Source: Vibrio plantisponsor (GTDB lineage Bacteria; Pseudomonadota; Gammaproteobacteria; Enterobacterales; Vibrionaceae). From it: DNA of 64,000 bases. Position 1 is the stretch's first letter; each line of letters opens with the position of its first letter. A program made the translations under genes and the position numbers. The notes under the pieces were generated by a model. That model made no database searches, was not told the DNA's origin, and saw nothing but the letters and a program-made list of their open reading frames with translations. Of the stretch, positions 1-8,290 are shown in pieces. The stretch is from assembly GCF_013041605.1 (NCBI RefSeq), contig NZ_JABEQC010000005.1:186001-250000 (forward strand). Reading direction: 5' to 3'.

Positions 1-1280
1 GCCATAGGTTTGGCTAAAACAGAGAGGTTATCTCGCTTCCAGCGAACCAGTGGACCAATACCCAGTAATAAAGCGAATGGCACCATCAACCAGCTAAACA
101 AACTGTTAAAGAATGGCGCACCAATCGAAACAGAACCAAGACCTAACTGCTTATGAACCAGTGGTAACAGCGTACCAATCAAAACCACAACCAAAGCGGT
201 AATCAGTAATACGTTATTTGCTAAAAGCGCGTTTTCACGTGATACCAGCTCATAATTTCCTCGCGCTCGTACCGAAGCACCTTTTACTGCGAACAATAGT
301 AAAGAGCCGCCGATAACAAATACTAGGAACGCCAAAATGAACATACCGCGAGCAGGATCGGAAGCGAAAGCATGCACAGAAACCAGAATGCCCGAACGTA
401 CTAGGAATGTACCCAGTAGGCTTAGTGAAAATGCAGAAATCGCCAGCAGAACCGTCCAAGCCTTAAACGTGCCACGTTTTTCCGTAACAGCAAGCGAGTG
501 GATTAACGCGGTACCCGCCAGCCAAGGCATAAATGAAGCGTTTTCTACTGGATCCCAGAACCACCAGCCACCCCAGCCAAGTTCGTAATATGCCCACCAT
601 GAGCCAAGAACGATACCCATTGTCAGGAATAACCAAGCTGCCGTTGTCCAAGGACGAGACCAACGAGCCCAAGCGGTATCAAGACGTCCTGTCATCAGTG
701 ATGCAATTGCAAAAGAGAAGGCAACCGAAAAGCCCACATACCCCATGTATAACATCGGTGGGTGAATGATTAGGCCCGGGTCTTGCAGCAGTGGGTTCAA
801 ATCACGCCCGTCGATAGGGAAATAAGGCAATGTACGTAAGAACGGGTTAGAGGTAACAATGATAAACAGTAGGAAACCTACCGAGATCATACCCATAACA
901 GCAAGTACGCGCGCCACAGATTCTTGTGGCATACCACGGCTAAAACTTGCAACCGCAACAGTCCACGCAGCTTGAATTAACACCCATAACAGAAGCGAAC
1001 CTTCGTGCGCTCCCCAAACCGCCGTTAAACGGTAATACCATGGAAGCAAGCTATTCGAGTTACTTGCGACGTATTTAACCGTAAAGTCATTGGTATAAAA
1101 TGCCCAAAGCAAAATACCGAATGACAATAACAAAAATGAGAACATCCCCCACGCCAGCGGACGGGCAGAGTTCATTAATAAGGTGTTATTTCTTGAAGCA
1201 CCAACCAGAGGCAATAGGCTTAGCAATACCGCTAAGCCCAACGAAATAATCAGGGCAAAGTGACCTATTTCTGCAATCAT
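1..1280 (-). CDS. ccmF: CcmF, cytochrome c heme lyase subunit (N-terminal part; runs off the window)
   Basis: CcmF is a polytopic inner-membrane protein that, with CcmH, attaches heme delivered by holo-CcmE to apocytochrome c in the periplasm. About 426 codons are present; the family is usually about 640-660 residues, so the C-terminal third lies outside the window. The start is ATG at 1280, giving [15 protein letters not shown], and it overlaps the ccmE stop by four bases (ATGA), which indicates translational coupling. The tryptophan-rich WWD heme-handling signature ([17 protein letters not shown]) is encoded at about 549-600. Long hydrophobic stretches flank it, as expected for this family. 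It is the last ccm gene seen; other ccm genes probably follow beyond base 1. Identification is secure. Confidence 0.96.
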   Translation of the reverse strand, partial: MIAEIGHFALIISLGLAVLLSLLPLVGASRNNTLLMNSARPLAWGMFSFLLLSFGILLWAFYTNDFTVKYVASNSNSLLPWYYRLTAVWGAHEGSLLLWVLIQAAWTVAVASFSRGMPQESVARVLAVMGMISVGFLLFIIVTSNPFLRTLPYFPIDGRDLNPLLQDPGLIIHPPMLYMGYVGFSVAFSFAIASLMTGRLDTAWARWSRPWTTAAWLFLTMGIVLGSWWAYYELGWGGWWFWDPVENASFMPWLAGTALIHSLAVTEKRGTFKAWTVLLAISAFSLSLLGTFLVRSGILVSVHAFASDPARGMFILAFLVFVIGGSLLLFAVKGASVRARGNYELVSRENALLANNVLLITALVVVLIGTLLPLVHKQLGLGSVSIGAPFFNSLFSWLMVPFALLLGIGPLVRWKRDNLSVLAKPM

Positions 1281-1759
1281 TGATCACTTCCTTGTTTTTG
1301 TTCCGGAGTGTAAGTCAGCGGAGCATGGTTCTTTTCCATCGCTTCTGCAATTTCAGGTGGCATGTATTCTTCATCATGCTTTGCGAGCACTTCAAAAGCT
1401 TCAACGGTGGTCGCATCCACTAATACACCTTGAGCTACAATACCCTGCCCTTCACGGAACAGATCGGGAAGAATACCTTCGTAAACCACAGTGACCGATG
1501 GGCCAACGTCGTGCAATAAAAAGCTGACTTTGAGAGAGTTAGGATCGCGCTTTACTGACCCCACCGTGACCATACCGCCAATACGTAAGCGCTGACCAAC
1601 TTCTGGCTTTTTGCCATCTTTACCGTTAACCAACTCTGTCGGCGTATAGAACAGGTCCATATTTTGGCTTAATGCATAGAGAATCAAACCTGTTGTCGTG
1701 CCTAAACCAATGAGAATAGCGAGGACAATACCGAGCCTCTTTTTACGTCTTGGGTTCAC
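1277..1759 (-). CDS. ccmE: CcmE, periplasmic heme chaperone
   Basis: This 160-residue protein covalently binds heme exported by CcmABCD and passes it to the CcmF/H lyase. It has a short basic cytoplasmic N-terminus (MNPRRKKR), one membrane anchor at about residues 9-30 and a periplasmic OB-fold beta-barrel. The heme-attachment site is visible as [12 protein letters not shown], with the conserved histidine at about residue 128 and the tyrosine at about 132. Length and motif match the family. Both ends overlap neighbours by four bases (ATGA with ccmD and with ccmF), so it sits in a tightly coupled operon. Confidence 0.97.
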   Translation of the reverse strand: MNPRRKKRLGIVLAILIGLGTTTGLILYALSQNMDLFYTPTELVNGKDGKKPEVGQRLRIGGMVTVGSVKRDPNSLKVSFLLHDVGPSVTVVYEGILPDLFREGQGIVAQGVLVDATTVEAFEVLAKHDEEYMPPEIAEAMEKNHAPLTYTPEQKQGSDQ

Positions 1760-1962
1760 AGTGTGTTCTCCATATGTTTCGCCGCTTCGATACGCTCTTG
1801 ACGCTTAATTTTATTTCTGACTTCTTGCATCAGCGCCTTACTACGATTGATACTCAAAAGCCACAAAACGGCCATCGATAAATAGGTAATGCCAAAACCA
1901 CCCCAAACGTAGCTGGCGTAACCGCCCATCGCGAAAAAATCTGACCAAGTTTCAAAATGCAT
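1756..1962 (-). CDS. ccmD: CcmD, small membrane protein of the heme exporter
   Basis: CcmD is a small single-pass membrane protein needed to release holo-CcmE from the CcmABC complex. I place the start at the ATG at 1962 ([20 protein letters not shown]), 68 codons, because AAAGGAG lies at the right distance before it. An upstream in-frame extension to 2004 would run into the end of ccmC and has no such site. The [12 protein letters not shown] stretch and following hydrophobic segment are typical of CcmD, and the C-terminus is basic and cytoplasmic. It begins two bases after the ccmC stop codon and overlaps ccmE by four bases. Confidence 0.93.
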   Translation of the reverse strand: MHFETWSDFFAMGGYASYVWGGFGITYLSMAVLWLLSINRSKALMQEVRNKIKRQERIEAAKHMENTL

Positions 1963-1964
1963 GG

Positions 1965-2711
1965 TTATTCTCCTTTCTCTGCTTGGGCTAATTGGATAAC
2001 CCACGGACGATGACTCTCTTTACTGATAATTTCGTTTCTTAAGCGTGCAACCGTTAAAGCAGCAAAGAAAAAGGCAAAGCCAAAAATATTCAGCAATAGA
2101 GGCCACAACATACTGGCGGAGATAGAAGGCTTCTCAAATTTAGTGATCGTTGCGCCCTGATGTAACGTGTTCCACCACTCCACAGAGAAATGAATGATAG
2201 GTAAGTTAATCACACCCACAATTGCCAAAATACCTGCGGCTTTCGCAGCTGTTTTTTGATCATCGAATGCGTGGTAGAGAGCAATAACACCAAGATAAAG
2301 GAAAAGCAGAATTAACTCTGAAGTTAAGCGAGCATCCCATACCCACCAAGCTCCCCACATGGGTTTACCCCAAACAGCGCCAGTGATAAGTGCAATAAAG
2401 GTATAAACCGCACCGATAGGCGCCATGGCTAGTGCTGCCATGTTGGATAATCTTACCTGCCAGACGATGCCGATAAACGCAGCAATTGCCATAGACATGT
2501 AAGCACCCATAGACCAAATGGCTGAAGGCACATGAATATAGATAAGCCTGAAACTGTCACCTTGCTGGTAGTCTGATGGAGCGAATGCAAGCCCCCAAAC
2601 TGTACCAACCGTCAAGCAGGCAAAAGCTAAAACAGTGAACCACGGGAAAAACTTCCCACATAACTGGTACGCAGATTCTGGCTTAGCGTAGGGATGGAGC
2701 CATTTCCACAT
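1965..2711 (-). CDS. ccmC: CcmC, heme ABC exporter permease / heme transfer to CcmE
   Basis: This 248-residue integral membrane protein has about six hydrophobic segments. CcmC binds heme through a tryptophan-rich WWD domain and flanking histidines and attaches it to CcmE. The signature GKPMWGAWWVWDARLTSELI is visible mid-protein, with a histidine in the preceding loop (IYIHVPS) and another after it (IIHFSVEWWNTLHQG). Length is normal. An 89-bp gap separates it from ccmB; it lies directly before ccmD. Confidence 0.97.
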   Translation of the reverse strand: MWKWLHPYAKPESAYQLCGKFFPWFTVLAFACLTVGTVWGLAFAPSDYQQGDSFRLIYIHVPSAIWSMGAYMSMAIAAFIGIVWQVRLSNMAALAMAPIGAVYTFIALITGAVWGKPMWGAWWVWDARLTSELILLFLYLGVIALYHAFDDQKTAAKAAGILAIVGVINLPIIHFSVEWWNTLHQGATITKFEKPSISASMLWPLLLNIFGFAFFFAALTVARLRNEIISKESHRPWVIQLAQAEKGE

Positions 2712-2800
2712 TGTTTGTCCTCACTTTGCTTCTAATACTTAACTTATTCGTGTTAAGTTTTTTGTGTAAATTTGGGCTAAATAAAAAAGTCGTTCTTACG

Positions 2801-3469
2801 TTAGTTAACACTTACTCGTAACGCCGCACTGATCGCAAACGGAGTTAACGTCATCGCTCCAACCAACATTGCCGCTAAGATGGCCAACTGACCGTTGTAG
2901 GCCATTCCCAAAGAAGCAGCATCTATCGCTGATGTGGCGAAAATTAAAATGGGTATATACAAAGGCAAGACCACTAGGCTAAGCAACACGCCGCCTTTTT
3001 GCAGACCAACCGTTAATGCCACGCCGATGGCACCAATAAAGCTGAGCGTTGGTGTACCAAGCAACAGGGTGGCTACCACACCAAGCCAAGTGTCAAAATT
3101 CAGCGACAACAGAATAGCTAATAATGGGCTTATTAATATCAGAGGCACGCCAGTAAGTAACCAATGAGCGATCACTTTTGACAAAGCAACCACAGAAAGC
3201 GGTACTGGCATAATCATCATCTGCTCAAGGGCACCGTCTTGAAAATCATCACGGAACAGACGTTCTAAAGAGAGTAACGCAGACAGGAGAGCAGCAACCC
3301 AAACAATGCCCGGAGCAATACGAGAAAGCAGCCCTGGCTCTGGACCAATGCTGAGCGGGAACAATGTAATAACGATGATAAAAAACCACAGCGGGTTAAA
3401 AATATCGGCCTGGCGTCGGAATGCAATTAGGAGTTCACGCTGAATGATCATCGCCATGGTTGAAAACAT
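2801..3469 (-). CDS. ccmB: CcmB, heme exporter membrane subunit
   Basis: CcmB is the membrane permease partner of the CcmA ATPase. The ATPase complex is thought to release holo-CcmE from CcmC. The protein has 222 residues and six predicted hydrophobic segments, plus the conserved N-terminal FRRQADIFNPLWFF region and the ERLFRDDFQDGALEQMM loop of the CcmB family. Its ATG overlaps the ccmA stop by one base (TAATG), a classic coupling arrangement. Confidence 0.97.
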   Translation of the reverse strand: MFSTMAMIIQRELLIAFRRQADIFNPLWFFIIVITLFPLSIGPEPGLLSRIAPGIVWVAALLSALLSLERLFRDDFQDGALEQMMIMPVPLSVVALSKVIAHWLLTGVPLILISPLLAILLSLNFDTWLGVVATLLLGTPTLSFIGAIGVALTVGLQKGGVLLSLVVLPLYIPILIFATSAIDAASLGMAYNGQLAILAAMLVGAMTLTPFAISAALRVSVN

Positions 3470-4089
3470 TAGGCGTCTCCTAGTTTGATTTTGCGTAACT
3501 TGTCATGGTCGGCGAACATATCTTGGTGTGTGGTTAAAATAACAATGCCACCATTTTCCGCATGTTTTAAAAACAGAGCTTCCAATACTTTCACACCTTG
3601 TTTATCTATCGCGGTCAGGGGTTCATCCAAAATCCACAACTTCTGCTCGCTTAGCCATAATCTTGCTAATGCTACGCGTCGCTGCTGTCCTGCGGACAAT
3701 TTAGCCACTGGAACATCTTCACGCCCTACGAGCCCAACCTGCACTAACGCTTGATAGATATCTTCTTTGCTATTTTTTGCTGAGTGGACAGACTGGTAAA
3801 AATGCAGATTCTCAAAAGCAGTTAACTCACGCTTAATACCGGTTTGGTGTCCCAAAAACAGCAAATCCGCATGGTAGCTGTCTCTGTCTTCTTCGATATT
3901 TACCTTGTTCCAGTAGATCTCACCTTCGTCACGGTCTGCAAGGCCAGTGATAATACGCAACAGAGTCGTTTTACCTGTGCCATTTCGGCCTTCAATCTGG
4001 ACGAGTTCGCCCGCGTCGATATTGAATGATAAATGCTCGAATAGCACCTTTTCATCGCGAATTGCAGTGAGATTGTTAACGTCCAGCAT
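3469..4089 (-). CDS. ccmA: CcmA, ATP-binding subunit of the heme exporter
   Basis: This 206-residue ABC ATPase is the first gene of the ccm operon. Walker A is GRNGTGKTT at residues 34-42, the ABC signature is [14 protein letters not shown], and Walker B is [12 protein letters not shown], followed by a switch histidine in LTTHQD. It pairs with CcmB. A terminator-like hairpin at 4250-4282 separates it from the upstream cheW/DUF2802 genes, so ccm transcription probably starts between 4090 and 4250; I could not pick out a convincing promoter there. Confidence 0.97.
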   Translation of the reverse strand: MLDVNNLTAIRDEKVLFEHLSFNIDAGELVQIEGRNGTGKTTLLRIITGLADRDEGEIYWNKVNIEEDRDSYHADLLFLGHQTGIKRELTAFENLHFYQSVHSAKNSKEDIYQALVQVGLVGREDVPVAKLSAGQQRRVALARLWLSEQKLWILDEPLTAIDKQGVKVLEALFLKHAENGGIVILTTHQDMFADHDKLRKIKLGDA

Positions 4090-4249
4090 GAGCTTCTATA
4101 TAACAAATTAGGGGCTGCTATATTACCACACCACGGTTTAGACAAAATAGAAGAAGGGTATTACGAATCACGAAACTAAGTAAGAATCTGTTAATTTTTA
4201 GCGATTTGTTTTTTCTTTTACCACTTTATAGTTACAAATGAAGATCTCG

Positions 4250-4282
4250 AAAAACAAAAAAGGAAGCGATTGGCTTCCTTTT
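4250..4282 (-). terminator. Intrinsic terminator after the chemotaxis operon
   Basis: On the minus strand an AAGGAAGC / GCTTCCTT stem with a four-base loop is followed by a T-rich tail (TTTTTTGTTTTT). It lies just after the DUF2802 stop and separates the che genes from ccmA. Confidence 0.85.
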
Positions 4283-4299
4283 AGGCTTAATGGATATTT

Positions 4300-4806
4300 C
4301 TAACGAGATTGTTTTCGTACTGGAGGCCGATTGGATACTGCGCGTGCTTTACCTTCTGGATGACTCGTCAATGGCGGAATCGCCTCTTTACCTTGCAGTT
4401 TTTTCTGCAAAGACATCATCAGTTCAGCTTCAGCTTTCGGCAATTCACACTCTTCGATCAGTTCGTCAAGATCTGCGCCGAGTTTGACCATTTTGCTTGC
4501 CCGACTGTATAGGCGTGCATCGGTATCGGCATTTTCAAGCTCTTTCAATCTGTCGTTTAGGTGCTTGATGATGTCTTGCTGATCATTCACTGTTTTTCCA
4601 AGGCCAACAACAACCGAGCGAACTTCCAGCATTTGTTTGCTTACTTTCTGCTGCTCTTTATCGGCATTTCGAAGTTGCTGTCTGAAATAGTCACCCTGAC
4701 GTATCAAGGCTCGGCGCAGGCTTACCCACACCAAACCAATCAGCATCACTAACAGTGCAACACCACCCGCTAAAAACGGAGATGCATAGGACATCAACTC
4801 ATTCAT
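4300..4806 (-). CDS. DUF2802 family membrane-anchored coiled-coil protein
   Basis: This 168-residue protein belongs to the DUF2802 family; I know of no established function. An N-terminal transmembrane segment (about residues 12-30, FLAGGVALLVMLIGLVWVSL) is followed by a long charged, heptad-like region (about 35-100), then a compact helical part with LYSRASKMVKLGADLDELIEECELPKAEAELM, the conserved portion of the family. The C-terminus is basic and probably disordered. It overlaps the cheW stop by one base (TAATG) and is the last gene before a terminator, so it is made together with CheW. That makes a role in flagellar or chemotaxis function plausible, but this is inference from position only. 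Confidence 0.85.
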   Translation of the reverse strand: MNELMSYASPFLAGGVALLVMLIGLVWVSLRRALIRQGDYFRQQLRNADKEQQKVSKQMLEVRSVVVGLGKTVNDQQDIIKHLNDRLKELENADTDARLYSRASKMVKLGADLDELIEECELPKAEAELMMSLQKKLQGKEAIPPLTSHPEGKARAVSNRPPVRKQSR

Positions 4807-5300
4807 TATAGATGAGCCATTTCATCCCATTCTTCGTCAGAAAGCAGTTTATTTAGGTCAACCAAGATCAGAAGTTTACCGTCACGGTTGCTTACGCCTT
4901 GGATGAACTTAGAGCTTTCATCAGTACCAACACTTGGAGTGGTATCAATTTCAGAAGAACGTAGGTATACAACCTCAGCAACGCTATCCACTAGGATACC
5001 AATTACTTGACGCTCAGATTCGATCACTATGATACGAGTGTTGTCACTGGTTTCACCCGGCATCAAACCGAAGCGAGAACGAGTGTCGATAACCGTTACT
5101 ACGTTACCACGTAAGTTAATAATACCTAGAACATAGTCTGGCGCACCTGGTACAGGAGCGATTTCAGTGTAACGAAGTACCTCACGCACTTGCATTACGT
5201 TGATGCCATAGGTTTCTTCTTCTAGTTGGAACGTCACCCACTGAAGTACTTCATCCTTCGAGTGTTCTTTTCTAACTTCGACTTCGTTAGCTTGAGACAT
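4806..5300 (-). CDS. cheW: CheW, chemotaxis receptor-kinase coupling protein
   Basis: This 164-residue single CheW domain couples methyl-accepting receptors to the kinase CheA within the polar arrays. Characteristic parts are VTFQLEEETYGINVMQVREVL, the central IINLRGNVVTVIDTRSRFG loop that contacts CheA, and FIQGVSNRDGKLLILVDLNKLL at the end. It is the canonical, stand-alone CheW of this cluster; ParP upstream carries a second, divergent CheW-like domain. A 50-bp gap separates it from parP, and the downstream DUF2802 gene is coupled to its stop codon. Confidence 0.97.
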   Translation of the reverse strand: MSQANEVEVRKEHSKDEVLQWVTFQLEEETYGINVMQVREVLRYTEIAPVPGAPDYVLGIINLRGNVVTVIDTRSRFGLMPGETSDNTRIIVIESERQVIGILVDSVAEVVYLRSSEIDTTPSVGTDESSKFIQGVSNRDGKLLILVDLNKLLSDEEWDEMAHL

Positions 5301-5350
5301 ACCTTTTCCTCTCTAAGTCGTTACCGACAAAAATATTATTTTATCCAGAG

Positions 5351-6346
5351 CTATTTATCTAATGCTTTTACATCAAGCCCTGCATTAAGCATAGCTATCA
5401 ATGCTTCAACATGGATCAAAGCACACATTTTTTCTTTAACCATACCAGCAAGCCACGGACGTTTACCGACCTGCTCTCGCCAGCGAATTTTTTCACTGCT
5501 TAGCGTTTCTGTTCCCAACAGCTGAGAACACGCCAGACCCCACATGCTCTCACCCAACATAACGATATATTGGTACGCTTCTTTGTAGCTGTCATCACGC
5601 AGCTTTTCTGCCATGACCCACTTTGCTGTGTCAACAACATCAAGCTGAGAATCGCGGTTAGTCTGTAAACCTAAGTACCAAGCAGGGCGACCGATCAGAT
5701 GATTAAGTTCAGCCTTGCGATGGATGCCACCGAGTTCATCTAATGGAACCGCAAATGTCACACCATTCACATCAAAGTATAGAACTTGGAAGTTCTGCTC
5801 TCGGATTGGGGTTTCCCAATGGCCTAGACCCGCAGCACCTGATTGGGTTTGTAGTTCAACAGCAACCTGCTCTTCAACTTCAATTTCAGGTTGAATATCT
5901 GCGATTTCGCTTTCTGTTACTTCGACCTCAGGAGTTTCAACTTTAGCTTCTAGTTCAACTTCTGTGATGTCTGTAGCTACATCCCACTCTTGAATCTCTT
6001 CAACAATAGTTTCTTGAATGACCGGTTCTTGTACAGCTGGCTGTGTCGCAACCTGAATGTCGAGCGTGTTCTGCTCCATTACCTGTTCAAGTTCGAGTTC
6101 CGCCACTGGATTACTTGCTTCCATCTGGCTTAACAGACGTTGAACATCTTCCAGATTGGGCATCTCTAGTTCTTGTAAACCATCCAGAGAATCATCCAAA
6201 TAACTTTTTTCTGGAACAGATTGAACCCTAGGAGCCAGTTCCGGCTCCTTTTCAACAGGCTGCTCTTCTATCAACTCTTCTTCTAGAAGAGCCGTAAAGT
6301 AATCATCTAATGCTTGTTCACTTGATAGTGAATGGCTACTGCTCAT
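5351..6346 (-). CDS. parP: ParP, CheW-domain protein for polar chemotaxis array positioning
   Basis: In V. cholerae and V. parahaemolyticus ParP links chemotaxis arrays to the polar ATPase ParC and keeps CheA from leaving the array. I use the ATG at 6346 (MSSSHSLSSEQALDDYF; 331 aa) because GGAGAGG precedes it; an in-frame ATG 17 codons upstream lies deep inside parC. The N-terminal half (about residues 1-170) is acidic and glutamate-rich, with a short helix motif LDDYFTALLEEEL at residues 13-25. The C-terminal half is CheW-like (from about residue 180, FQVLYFDVNGVTFAVPLDEL). The start overlaps the parC stop by 11 bases. Identification rests on domain make-up and its place between parC and cheW. 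Confidence 0.93.
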   Translation of the reverse strand: MSSSHSLSSEQALDDYFTALLEEELIEEQPVEKEPELAPRVQSVPEKSYLDDSLDGLQELEMPNLEDVQRLLSQMEASNPVAELELEQVMEQNTLDIQVATQPAVQEPVIQETIVEEIQEWDVATDITEVELEAKVETPEVEVTESEIADIQPEIEVEEQVAVELQTQSGAAGLGHWETPIREQNFQVLYFDVNGVTFAVPLDELGGIHRKAELNHLIGRPAWYLGLQTNRDSQLDVVDTAKWVMAEKLRDDSYKEAYQYIVMLGESMWGLACSQLLGTETLSSEKIRWREQVGKRPWLAGMVKEKMCALIHVEALIAMLNAGLDVKALDK

Positions 6347-7115
6347 TAATAGCAAGCCTCTCCAAATACAATAGCAACTGTTTATAGGCAAATACACCGC
6401 GACTGCCGTCGGCGAAATGGGATGCAGGTAAGCGCTTCAAACTCGCATCTCTAAATTTTGTATCAATCGGTACTGCTGAAGACCACACCTGATCTGGGTA
6501 GTCTTTCTTAAGCTGGGTCAAGGTTTGCAAAGAAGCACGAGTACGTTTGTCGTACATGGTTGGTACGATCGTCACTTTGAACTCACGGCTACGTGACTTC
6601 TGCATAATTGCCAGAGTGCGAACCATACGCTCTAGCCCTTTCATCGCCAAAAATTCAGTCTGTACTGGGATAAGAATTCGATCGCTTGCTGCTAATGCGT
6701 TAACCATCATCACACCCAAAATTGGTGGGCAGTCGATCAGTACATAGTCATAACGCTGGCGTAAAGCCATTAATGCACGTTTAAGGATTAACCCCATGCC
6801 GCTACGGTTACCCATAACACGGTCTAAAGTCGCCAGCGACATATGTGCTGGGATAAGGTCAATGCCTTCAACGTCTGTTTTCAATATCAGAGGTTTAACG
6901 TTTTGTTCGTTGTACTCTTTCAATTGAAATAGATCGAACAAGCTGGTTGGAACGCTATCCGAGTCGTAACCCAGATACGTCGTTAACGATGCGTGTGGAT
7001 CGGTATCCACCAGCAAGACGCGTTTTCCTTGTTTACTCAACAAACCGGCTAACGTAATCGTTGTTGTGGTTTTACCTACGCCACCTTTTTGGTTTGCAAC
7101 GCTCCAAACAATCAT
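6336..7115 (-). CDS. parC: ParC, ParA-like ATPase for polar localisation of chemotaxis proteins
   Basis: This 259-residue member of the ParA/MinD superfamily has a deviant Walker A (QKGGVGKTTT, signature lysine at residue 10 and P-loop lysine at 15), the switch motif LLVDTDPHAS and YDYVLIDCPP. In Vibrio, ParC forms polar foci and recruits ParP and CheA to the old and then the new pole. It is unrelated to topoisomerase IV ParC despite the shared name. Chromosome-partitioning ParA is an alternative on sequence alone, but the position between cheB and parP settles the call. Confidence 0.94.
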   Translation of the reverse strand: MIVWSVANQKGGVGKTTTTITLAGLLSKQGKRVLLVDTDPHASLTTYLGYDSDSVPTSLFDLFQLKEYNEQNVKPLILKTDVEGIDLIPAHMSLATLDRVMGNRSGMGLILKRALMALRQRYDYVLIDCPPILGVMMVNALAASDRILIPVQTEFLAMKGLERMVRTLAIMQKSRSREFKVTIVPTMYDKRTRASLQTLTQLKKDYPDQVWSSAVPIDTKFRDASLKRLPASHFADGSRGVFAYKQLLLYLERLAINEQ

Positions 7116-7124
7116 TAAATATCC

Positions 7125-8264
7125 TTATGCAAGACCTACTTCAACCAGCATTCTTTCTGCAATACGGTCTAGTGGTAGATCTTCAGATGAAATACCTGAT
7201 TTCGCAACAGCTTGTGGCATACCATACACCACGCAACTGGCTTCATCCTGTGCCCAGATGGTTGAACCCGCAGACTTCAGCATTCGAGAACCTTCGCGCC
7301 CGTCAGCGCCCATACCGGTCAGAATCATGGACAACACTTTGTCGTTGTAAACTTTGGCTGCTGAGCCAAAAGTCACATCTACGCAAGGCTTATAGTTCAT
7401 GCGTTCACCACCATCCAGAATGCGAATTTTCGCAGCGCCTGGGCGGCCTTCAAGCATCATTTGCTTACCACCCGGTGCCAGATACGCAACACCCGGACGC
7501 AATGGATCACCATCTTGCGCTTCCTTCACTTCAATTTTACATAGTGAATTCAATCGGCTAGCAAAGGCTGCGGTAAACGTAGCAGGCATATGCTGAACGA
7601 GAACAATCGGATGAGGATAATTAGCTGGCAGTTTAGTCAGAATTTTTTGCAACGCAACAGGGCCGCCAGTGGAGGTACCAATAGCGGTTAACTGATAGCT
7701 TTTACCAGAAGCTTTGAAGCGAGCCATCGGAGACGAAGGTCTTGCTGCAGGTGCAGCCGACGCTGTCGTATTCGCTTGTGCGCGCCCAAATGGGCTGGTT
7801 GTTGTAGTTGATGTCGATGCCGTCGCTGAGCGCGTTGTACCGCCAAGAGGTCGGCGCATGAAGCTCTTTTTCGCTGCAATTTGAATTACACGTTGCTGTA
7901 GCAAGCTCACCGCTTCATCGCGATTACGTGCAATATCTTCAAACTTCTTAGGTAAAAAGTCTAAAGCACCTGCGTCTAGCGCATCTAACGTTGCTTTAGC
8001 GCCTTCTTGCGTTAACGAAGAAAACATCAAAATCGGGGTCGGATTCGATGCCATGATTTGACGGACGGCTGTAATACCGTCCATCACTGGCATCTCAATA
8101 TCCATAGTAATCACATCTGGCTTTAGACGTTCGGCTTTTTCAACCGCTTCTTTACCGTTAGTTGCGACATCGATAACTTCAAGGCGTGATTCAGCGTTTA
8201 TTATTTCGCTGACTCTGCGTCGGAAAAAACTTGAGTCATCTACAACTAATACTTTAATCGCCAT
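7125..8264 (-). CDS. cheB: CheB, receptor methylesterase / glutamine deamidase
   Basis: This 379-residue response regulator adapts chemoreceptors by removing methyl groups. The receiver domain (residues 1-120) has the acidic pair D9/D10 and the phospho-acceptor D55 ([13 protein letters not shown]). An alanine/threonine-rich linker follows (about 145-180), then the catalytic domain with the serine in [10 protein letters not shown], the histidine in [12 protein letters not shown] and the aspartate in [15 protein letters not shown] sequence near the end (visible as ILTGMGADG). It lies 26 bp after cheA. Full-length and intact. Confidence 0.97.
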   Translation of the reverse strand: MAIKVLVVDDSSFFRRRVSEIINAESRLEVIDVATNGKEAVEKAERLKPDVITMDIEMPVMDGITAVRQIMASNPTPILMFSSLTQEGAKATLDALDAGALDFLPKKFEDIARNRDEAVSLLQQRVIQIAAKKSFMRRPLGGTTRSATASTSTTTTSPFGRAQANTTASAAPAARPSSPMARFKASGKSYQLTAIGTSTGGPVALQKILTKLPANYPHPIVLVQHMPATFTAAFASRLNSLCKIEVKEAQDGDPLRPGVAYLAPGGKQMMLEGRPGAAKIRILDGGERMNYKPCVDVTFGSAAKVYNDKVLSMILTGMGADGREGSRMLKSAGSTIWAQDEASCVVYGMPQAVAKSGISSEDLPLDRIAERMLVEVGLA

Positions 8265-8290
8265 AGTTTTCCTTAAATTTGTACTCTTAC

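Noticed and set aside
2738..2763. Plus-strand terminator-like CTTAAC/GTTAAG hairpin with six T between ccmC and ccmB
   Set aside because: It points against the ccm operon and no plus-strand gene precedes it; the six-pair AT-rich stem is weak.
6336..7115. parC as topoisomerase IV subunit A
   Set aside because: Only the name is shared; the protein is a 259-residue ParA-like ATPase, not a topoisomerase.
7061..7561. 166-codon open frame on the plus strand opposite parC/cheB
   Set aside because: It lies entirely antisense to two well-supported genes, has no ribosome site and the product resembles no family; a shadow frame.
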